The translations under genes and the position numbers were made by a program. A stretch of 27,826 nucleotides of DNA from 66-474 sp035688305. GTDB taxonomy: Bacteria; Pseudomonadota; Gammaproteobacteria; Xanthomonadales; Rhodanobacteraceae. Of this stretch, positions 23,173 through 27,826 are shown in pieces (position 1 is the stretch's first letter; each line of letters opens with the position of its first letter). The stretch lies in contig DASSNC010000129.1 of the NCBI GenBank assembly GCA_035688305.1, forward strand, positions 1-27,826, read 5' to 3'. The notes under the pieces are model-generated. The model worked only from the letters and a program-made list of their open reading frames with translations. It was not told where the DNA came from and did not search any database.

Positions 23173-23755
23173 GTGAAAAGTCAGGCCAAGGATGGCCGAG
23201 GTGGTGCCACATGGAGCCGCACAACTCGACCCGCGCGTTCGCCGGGTCGCGCTGCGATCACGGATGATCGCACAAACACGTGAAAAGTCAGGCCATGGAT
23301 GGCCGAGGTGGTGTTGCAAGCCGCCGGGTACTTTGGACAGCGTGGAAATCGAGTGGCGCTGCGATCACGGATGATCGCACAAACACGTGAAAAGTCAGGC
23401 CATGGATGGCCGCGGTGGTGTTGCAAGCCGCCGGGTACTTTGGACAGCGCGGAAATCGAGTGGCGCTGCGATCACGGATGATCGCACAAACACGTGAAAA
23501 GTCAGGCCATGGATGGCCGTGCTGACGCCTGCGACGCAAAAACTCCTTGTCCTGCGCTGCTGCCCGCATACTCCTCAACCCGATGCCCGGCTCGAAGCAG
23601 CTGTTGTGAAAAGTCAGGCCATGGATGGCCGTGCTGACGCCTGCGACGCAAAAACTCCTTGTCCTGCGCTGCTGCCCGCATACTCGTCAACACGATGCCC
23701 GGCTCGAAGCAGCTGTTGTGAAAAGTCAGGCCATGGATGGCCGTTCTGATGTTCA
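23173..23755. repeat. Six-unit tandem repeat array with 107- and 112-bp periods
   Basis: A 26-bp core (GTGAAAAGTCAGGCC, then A(A/T)GGATGGCCG) starts at 23173, 23280, 23387, 23494, 23606 and 23718. The steps are 107, 107, 107, 112 and 112 bp. Units 2 and 3 differ at 2 of 107 positions, and units 4 and 5 at 2 of 112. Unit 1 has a different middle of the same length. Units 1-3 also end in a perfect hairpin GCGATCA-CGGA-TGATCGC (23254-23271, 23361-23378, 23468-23485). Each core contains GGCC-ATGGAT-GGCC (first copy GGCC-AAGGAT-GGCC). Neither period is a multiple of 3, so overlapping open frames are not genes. It fills most of the 693 bp between slyX and the DUF2058 gene; nothing else is visible there. 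Confidence 0.95.
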
Positions 23756-23817
23756 AGAGCACTAGACGGTCGTGATTGCTGATGCACCCGTCGAAGCCGC
23801 GTTCATGGACGAACGCA

Positions 23818-24036
23818 CTAATAATGCGGCGGCGGCGGTTCGTCGTGCACATCATCGGCAAGACTTGTCCGCAACGCCGACAGATCGAGGCGCAACTCAG
23901 CCAGGGCGTGTTCGAGCCTCAACAAACGTTGCGATTGCTGCGCCTCGCTGTCGTTCAACGACGCGACCGCGTCGTCGAGGAAGGTGAGCTTCAGTTCCAG
24001 CTCGTTCATGCGCTCGTTATCGGGCGGTGTCGGCAT
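23818..24036 (-). CDS. slyX: SlyX-like small coiled-coil protein
   Basis: A 72-residue protein matching SlyX in length and layout: a coiled coil (MNELELKLTFLDDAVASLN, then QSQRLLRLEHALAELRLDL) followed by a short tail ending PPPPHY, the diagnostic SlyX C-terminus. Its function is not established in any species. The ATG at 24036 is 1 bp after the ugd stop; an internal Met10 (MNELELK) is an alternative start closer to the E. coli length. It is the last gene before the repeat array. Confidence 0.9.
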   Translation of the reverse strand: MPTPPDNERMNELELKLTFLDDAVASLNDSEAQQSQRLLRLEHALAELRLDLSALRTSLADDVHDEPPPPHY

Positions 24037-24037
24037 G

Positions 24038-25384
24038 TCAGGCCTCCGGGGTTGTCACGCTGCGGCCACGACCGATGCCGTAATACGCCAGGCCTTCGGC
24101 CTCGACCGTGGCGGGATCGTACAGGTTGCGCCCGTCGAATACCGCGGGCGTCTTCAACGCCAATTTGATGCGCGGAAGATCGGGGCTGCGGAACACCTTC
24201 CATTCGGTGACCACCGCCAGCACATCGGCGCCGGTGAGCGCATCCCACGGATCCTCGCACAGCACCAGGTCATTGCGATCGCCGTACAGACGCGCGGCTT
24301 CCGCAACCGCCTGCGGGTCGAACGCGCGCACCTTGGCACCGGCCTGCCACAGGGCTTCCATCAACACCCGGCTGGAAGCCTCGCGCATGTCGTCGGTGTT
24401 GGGCTTGAAGGCCAGTCCCCACAACGCCACGGTCTTGCCGCTCAAATCCCCATCGAAGTGGCGCGAGATCAAGTCGAACAGTTTGCGCTTCTGGTCGTGG
24501 TTGACCGCTTCCACCGCGCCCAGCAGGCGCGCGTCGTATCGATATTGCTGGGCGGTACGCTCCAACGCCTGCACGTCCTTCGGGAAGCACGAGCCACCGT
24601 AGCCGGTGCCCGGATAAATGAAGTGGTAACCGATGCGCGGATCGGCACCGATGCCGTGGCGCACCATCTCGACGTCGGCACCGACGCGCTCGGCGATATT
24701 GGCGATCTCGTTCATGAAGCTGATCTTGGTCGCCAGCATCGCGTTGGCCGCGTACTTGGTGAGCTCGGCCGAACGCTCGTCCATCACCACGATGCGCTCG
24801 TGGTTGCGGTTGAACGGTGCGTACAGGTTCTTGATGATGTCGATGGCACGCGGCGATGATGCACCCACCACGATGCGATCGGGCTTCATGCAGTCGTTGA
24901 CTGCGTCGCCCTCCTTCAGGAATTCCGGGTTGGAGACCACATCGAAGGCAACGTTCGCACCACGCGCCTGCAGGGTTTTCGCGATTTCGCGGCGCACACG
25001 ATCGGCGGTGCCGACCGGCACGGTGGATTTGTCGACGACCACGGCGTAGCGGGTGAGGTTTTCGCCGATGCTGCGCGCCACCGCCAACACGTATTTCAGG
25101 TCCGCGCTGCCGTCCTCGTCAGGCGGCGTGCCGACCGCGATGAAGATGACATCGCCGTGCGCCACGGCCTTGGCGGCATCGGTCGTGAACGTGAGCCGGC
25201 CGGCGGCATGGTTGCGCACGACCAGCGGTTCCAGGCCCGGTTCGTAAATCGGCATTTCGCCCTGCTCAAGCCGCGCGATCTTGCCCGCATCCACGTCCAT
25301 GCACAGCACATGGTTGCCCATTTCGGCGAGACAGGTGCCGGTCACGAGACCCACGTAGCCGGTGCCGAAGATGGTGAGGTTCAT
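24038..25384 (-). CDS. ugd: UDP-glucose 6-dehydrogenase
   Basis: Ugd oxidises UDP-glucose to UDP-glucuronate with two NAD, supplying exopolysaccharide, LPS or lipid-A sugar precursors. The 448-residue product begins MNLTIFGTGYVGLVTGTCLA (GxGYVG nucleotide loop). It has AVGTPPDEDGSADL, STVPVGTAD, SNPEFLKEGDAV, the KYAANAMLATKISFMNEIAN helix and catalytic Cys266 in GYGGSCFPKD. The UDP-binding C-terminal domain (ALWGLAFKPNTDDMREA) is complete. It is the first gene of a short unit with slyX. The 667-bp upstream region is repeat-rich. Confidence 0.96.
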   Translation of the reverse strand: MNLTIFGTGYVGLVTGTCLAEMGNHVLCMDVDAGKIARLEQGEMPIYEPGLEPLVVRNHAAGRLTFTTDAAKAVAHGDVIFIAVGTPPDEDGSADLKYVLAVARSIGENLTRYAVVVDKSTVPVGTADRVRREIAKTLQARGANVAFDVVSNPEFLKEGDAVNDCMKPDRIVVGASSPRAIDIIKNLYAPFNRNHERIVVMDERSAELTKYAANAMLATKISFMNEIANIAERVGADVEMVRHGIGADPRIGYHFIYPGTGYGGSCFPKDVQALERTAQQYRYDARLLGAVEAVNHDQKRKLFDLISRHFDGDLSGKTVALWGLAFKPNTDDMREASSRVLMEALWQAGAKVRAFDPQAVAEAARLYGDRNDLVLCEDPWDALTGADVLAVVTEWKVFRSPDLPRIKLALKTPAVFDGRNLYDPATVEAEGLAYYGIGRGRSVTTPEA

Positions 25385-25456
25385 GCGTTGATCCCGAGTG
25401 CGCGAAAGCCCGCAATTCTAGCAGTGGAGCGGACCGGCGACGGGACAAGCGTTGCA

Positions 25457-25520
25457 CGCGGATCAACGCGGACGAATGCGGATCGAGCCCTTGATCGACG
25501 CGTGTTCACGCCAATCCGTG
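25457..25520. repeat. Phased-heptamer inverted repeat, decayed copy 2
   Basis: Left arm heptamers CGCGGAT, CGCGGAC and TGCGGAT keep the exact 10-bp spacing (25457, 25467, 25477) but have diverged from CACGGAT. The right arm retains one ATCCGTG at 25514-25520. Confidence 0.65.
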
Positions 25521-25554
25521 ACAGATAATCTGCACGAAGAGCCGAAAGCGTCTA

Positions 25555-25621
25555 CCACGGATCTTCACGGATCAACACGGATTGGTCGGTCGCGCCTGCG
25601 AGAATCCGTGCCAACCCGTGG
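25555..25621. repeat. Phased-heptamer inverted repeat, copy 3
   Basis: A 67-bp element. CACGGAT at 25556, 25566 and 25576 faces ATCCGTG at 25604 and ACCCGTG at 25614, plus a decayed unit. Outer ends are CCACGG and CCGTGG. Confidence 0.9.
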
Positions 25622-25680
25622 CAAAAAGCCTCATACGAAAACCCAACCTGATCAGCATCGAGTCTCAGCTGACGAATGCT

Positions 25681-25724
25681 CCTCTCCCTTCGGGAGAGGG
25701 TGCCCCGAAGGGGCGGGTGAGGGT
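25681..25724 (-). repeat. Palindromic intergenic repeat, copy in opposite orientation
   Basis: The plus strand reads CCTCTCCCTTCGGGAGAGG followed by GTGCCCCGAAGGGGCGGG and TGAGGGT, i.e. two adjacent hairpins. It is the reverse complement of the 25781-25830 type and lies head-to-head with it, 56 bp apart. Confidence 0.85.
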
Positions 25725-25780
25725 ACGCTCACGCGAAATGCCGCCGAAAGGCGTTGACATGCCGTCCGCCGCGAAACCGA

Positions 25781-25830
25781 ACCCTCATCCGGCGCTGCGC
25801 GCCACCTTCTCCCGGCGGGAGAAGGGAAAA
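25781..25830 (+). repeat. Palindromic intergenic repeat
   Basis: Starts ACCCTCATCCGGCGCTGCGC, then GCCACCTTCTCCCGGCGGGA and ends GAAGGGAAAA. The second palindrome is TTCTCCCGGCGGGAGAA. The close relative at 16821-16875 lies inside the hydrolase gene. Confidence 0.88.
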
Positions 25831-25874
25831 GCCGGCCAGGTATGCGCGCTGATCAGGAAACCCAAAAGCATCTT

Positions 25875-25941
25875 CCACGGATCTTCACGGATGAACGCGG
25901 ATTGGTTGTTCGCATCCGTGAGAATCCGTGTCAATCCGTGG
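25875..25941. repeat. Phased-heptamer inverted repeat, best-preserved copy 4
   Basis: A 67-bp element. CACGGAT at 25876 and 25886 and CGCGGAT at 25896 face ATCCGTG at 25914, 25924 and 25934. All six heptamers lie on a strict 10-bp grid within each arm, and the arms can pair over most of their length. Confidence 0.92.
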
Positions 25942-25984
25942 CAAAAAACCAAAGACGAAAATCCAGGCGCGCCCAACCGGACCG

Positions 25985-26040
25985 CCACGGGTCAACACGG
26001 GTTTGCGTTTTCATCCGTGCAAATCCGTGAAAATCCGTGG
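25985..26040. repeat. Phased-heptamer inverted repeat, copy 5 lacking one left unit
   Basis: Left arm has only two units (CACGGGT at 25986 and 25996); right arm has three ATCCGTG (26013, 26023, 26033). The element is 56 bp, shorter than the 67-bp copies by about one 10-bp unit. It ends 11 bp before the rluC stop, so it could act at the 3' end of rluC transcripts. Confidence 0.85.
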
Positions 26041-26051
26041 CAAGGCTTTTC

Positions 26052-26999
26052 TCATTTCGAGCTGCGGGTGCCACCCTGCAACCGATCCAGCACCGCGCGC
26101 AAGTCGGCCGGCAGCGGTGCGGAGAAACTGTATGCATTCTCGCCCAGCTCAAACTCGAAGCGCGCGGCATGCAGGAACATCCGCTTCAAGCCGAGGTCGT
26201 GAAAGCGCTTGTTGGCCTCGCGCTCGCCGTACTTCGGATCGCCCGCCAACGGATAGCCCGCATGCGCCGCATGCACGCGAATCTGGTGGGTGCGGCCGGT
26301 CGCGAGCGTGGCCTCGACCAGGCTTGCGCCTTCGTAACGTTCGACCCGCCGAAAGAACGTCAAGGCAGGTTTGCCCGCGTCGTCGACCCGCACCACCCGC
26401 TCGCCGCCCGACAACACCGACTTGCGCAGCGGCACGTTGACGTCGAATTTTTCACGCTGCAGCTTGCCCGTCATCAGGCACAAATACTGCTTGGTGGTTT
26501 CGCCATCGCGGATCAGCGCCTGCACCCCGACCAGCCCGCGACGACTGCGCGCGAACACCAGCACGCCCGAGGTATCGCGATCCAGGCGATGGGCAAGTTC
26601 GAGGTGTTCGCTCGGGCGTGCGGCCCGCATGAGTTCGATTGCCCCGAACGTGACTCCGCTGCCGCCATGGCTGGCGATGCCCGCGGGCTTGTCGATCACC
26701 AGGAAATCCTTGTCCTCGAAAATCACGGCGCGGCGCACTTCATCCAGCATCGACGTCGGCGGCGTACCGGGTTCATTGCGTTCGGCGACCCGAACTGGCG
26801 GAATCCGAAGCGCATCGCCCTCCGCCAGCCGGGTATCCGGCTTGGCACGTTTGCCGTTCACCCGCACCTGCCCGGTCCGCAACAACCGGTAGATATGCGT
26901 CTTCGGCACTCCCTTCAGCAATGCGGCCAGGCAGTTATCCACACGCTGACCGTCGCGCTCGGGGCCGACCTCCAAAATTCGCACGGAATTGAAGTCCAT
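26052..26999 (-). CDS. rluC: 23S rRNA pseudouridine(955/2504/2580) synthase RluC
   Basis: RluC modifies three uridines in the peptidyl-transferase region of 23S rRNA. From the ATG at 26999 (MDFNSVRILEVGPERDGQRVDN) the product is 315 residues; an in-frame ATG at 27020 adds 7 residues and cannot be excluded, and neither has a strong ribosome-binding site. An S4 RNA-binding domain (about 16-76, RVDNCLAALLKGVPKTHIYRL) precedes the pseudouridine synthase domain, with catalytic Asp140 in HRLDRDTSG and later TGRTHQIRVH. Divergent placement from rne is the conserved gammaproteobacterial arrangement and supports RluC over RluD. Confidence 0.93.
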   Translation of the reverse strand: MDFNSVRILEVGPERDGQRVDNCLAALLKGVPKTHIYRLLRTGQVRVNGKRAKPDTRLAEGDALRIPPVRVAERNEPGTPPTSMLDEVRRAVIFEDKDFLVIDKPAGIASHGGSGVTFGAIELMRAARPSEHLELAHRLDRDTSGVLVFARSRRGLVGVQALIRDGETTKQYLCLMTGKLQREKFDVNVPLRKSVLSGGERVVRVDDAGKPALTFFRRVERYEGASLVEATLATGRTHQIRVHAAHAGYPLAGDPKYGEREANKRFHDLGLKRMFLHAARFEFELGENAYSFSAPLPADLRAVLDRLQGGTRSSK

Positions 27000-27019
27000 G
27001 GCCGAAGTTACCGTTCCCA

Positions 27020-27049
27020 TTGAAAAAATTGCCTTTGCGATGATAGGAT
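27020..27049 (+). promoter_or_regulatory. Candidate rne promoter
   Basis: TTGAAA (27020-27025) and TAGGAT (27044-27049) are separated by 18 bp in an AT-rich island within the rluC-rne gap. A start near 27056 would give a leader of about 310 nt, comparable to the 361-nt rne leader of E. coli. On the opposite strand TATCAT (27044-27039) could be a -10 for rluC. Confidence 0.45.
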
Positions 27050-27055
27050 TGGGAC

Positions 27056-27365
27056 CGCGCCACATAGGCTCTGGCCCCACCCGGGCGACCCTGTACCCGT
27101 GCGCTGCGCGGACAAGGCTTCCGCCTGCCATTCCTGACCGGGAGCAGCCGGCACCTCGCCATCGTAACGTTCGGGTCGGCGTTTGCCCACCGTCTGCATG
27201 ACGGTGTGGGGACGCCGGGACGCGACAAACCCTCTCATCACCAGCCGGATCCTCCAGTTTGGATCCGGCGACTGCCGCCAGGCGCGGCACGCGATCCGGC
27301 TGGCCGCCCCTCAGAAGGCGCCGCAGGAGACGCGCATCGCGCCGGCGACCTCAAGGAAATTCAAA
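27056..27365 (+). promoter_or_regulatory. Structured 5' leader of rne, probable autoregulatory region
   Basis: The rne leader in enterobacteria folds into hairpins that RNase E itself recognises to control its own mRNA. Here two strong hairpins are seen. The first, 27177-27217, has outer stem CGGCGT/ACGCCG and inner stem CCCACCGTC/GACGGTG with a small bulge. The second, 27244-27269, has a perfect 9-bp stem GCCGGATCC/GGATCCGGC with an 8-nt loop TCCAGTTT. The length and position suggest the same control; sequence identity to the enterobacterial hp2/hp3 elements is not established. No gene is seen in this stretch. Confidence 0.5.
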
Positions 27366-27826
27366 ATGAAACGCATGTTGATCAACGCGACTCAGCGTGA
27401 GGAGTTGCGTGTGGCTATCGTCGATGGCCAAGCCCTGTACGACCTCGACCTCGAAATCCCCTCGCGCGAACAAAAGAAGTCCAACATCTACAAGGCCCGC
27501 ATCACCCGGGTCGAACCTTCCCTCGAAGCCTGCTTCGTCGAATACGGCGCCGAGCGCCATGGCTTCCTGCCGCTGAAGGAAATCTCCAAGGAATACTTCA
27601 CGCCCGGCGTCGACCACAACAAGGCCGGCATCCGCGAGCTGCTGAAGGAAGGCCAGCAGCTGATCGTGCAGGTGGAGAAGGAGGAACGCGGCAACAAGGG
27701 CGCCGCCCTCACCACGTATATCTCACTGGCCGGTCGCTACATGGTGCTGATGCCGAACAGCCCGAACGCGGGCGGCGTCTCGCGCCGGATCGAGGGCGAA
27801 GACCGCCAGGCACTCAAGGAAGCCCT
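27366..27826 (+). CDS. rne: Ribonuclease E, 5' part (cut by window edge)
   Basis: RNase E is the essential endonuclease that initiates mRNA decay and processes rRNA and tRNA. The ATG at 27366 follows AAGGAAAT at good spacing. The first 153 residues are the catalytic N-terminus: MKRMLINATQREELRVAIVD, then LYDLDLE and KKSNIYKARITRVEPSLEA (start of the S1 domain), CFVEYGAERHGFLPLKEI, KEERGNKGAALTTYISLAGR and YMVLMPNSPNAGGVSRRIEG. These match RNase E rather than the shorter RNase G. The remainder, including the degradosome scaffold, is outside the window. Confidence 0.96.
   Translation, partial: MKRMLINATQREELRVAIVDGQALYDLDLEIPSREQKKSNIYKARITRVEPSLEACFVEYGAERHGFLPLKEISKEYFTPGVDHNKAGIRELLKEGQQLIVQVEKEERGNKGAALTTYISLAGRYMVLMPNSPNAGGVSRRIEGEDRQALKEA

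Noticed and set aside
23494..23519. Intrinsic terminator on the minus strand in each repeat core (GGCC hairpin, then TGACTTTT)
   Set aside because: The stem is only 4-6 bp and the T-run starts four bases after it and is short, so termination is doubtful.
23173..23755. CRISPR array
   Set aside because: The 26-bp direct repeats are regularly spaced, but the 81-86 bp spacers are too long, two pairs are near-identical to each other, and no cas gene is in the window.
23181..23861. Small proteins encoded by the tandem repeats (both strands)
   Set aside because: Periods of 107 and 112 bp shift the frame in each unit, the starts lack ribosome-binding sites, and the peptides are just translations of the repeat.
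25582..26202. A 206-codon plus-strand open frame upstream of ugd
   Set aside because: It is made almost wholly of the two repeat families and runs into rluC in antisense.

Overview
The window is dense, GC-rich chromosome of a gammaproteobacterium, most likely of the order Xanthomonadales/Lysobacterales (a Rhodanobacteraceae- or Xanthomonadaceae-like organism). This placement is inferred from gene order and gene content, not from a database match. The supporting points are prmB-GNAT-aroC-asd-fimV-truA-trpF in one direction, an rpoE-rseA-mucD cluster without rseB, gloB-methyltransferase-rnhA-dnaQ arranged as in E. coli, and rluC divergent from rne. Almost everything is core housekeeping. I see no prophage, transposase, defence island, tRNA or rRNA gene.

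Layout. 1-7803 (minus): a probable long transcription unit prmB, RimJ/L-type acetyltransferase, aroC, asd, a small exported coiled-coil protein, fimV, truA and trpF (cut by the window edge). It mixes amino-acid biosynthesis with translation factors and pilus assembly. 7876-9979 (plus): psd, a conserved small protein, and a PP2C-type phosphatase with an altered metal ligand. 9986-11807 (minus): dnaQ, rnhA and a YafS-like methyltransferase, with overlapping stop/start codons. 11976-14850 (plus): gloB overlapping mltD, then fabI. 14880-17243 (minus): a metallo-beta-lactamase-fold hydrolase, a TMEM43-family membrane protein and a MAPEG protein in a tight cluster. 17312-20253 (minus): the sigma-E envelope-stress locus rpoE, rseA, degP/mucD, ending in a clear intrinsic terminator. 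20482-22545 (plus): a FadB/FadJ-type multifunctional beta-oxidation protein. 22591-25384 (minus): ugd, slyX, a 0.6 kb tandem repeat array, and a DUF2058/YaiL gene. 25385-26051: a gene-free stretch packed with two repeat families. 26052-27826: rluC (minus) divergent from rne (plus, cut by the edge), with a structured leader of about 300 nt before rne.

The most unusual content is non-coding. First, a six-copy tandem array at 23173-23755 has a 26-bp core that recurs at exactly 107 bp and then exactly 112 bp. On the plus strand each core folds into a GGCC stem with an AUGGAU or AAGGAU hexaloop, the shape of a CsrA/RsmA binding site. Second, a family of roughly 67-bp inverted repeats is built from the heptamer CACGGAT/ATCCGTG phased every 10 bp. 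Third, a palindromic intergenic repeat is also found in frame inside the metallo-hydrolase gene, where it adds about 18-23 residues to the protein.
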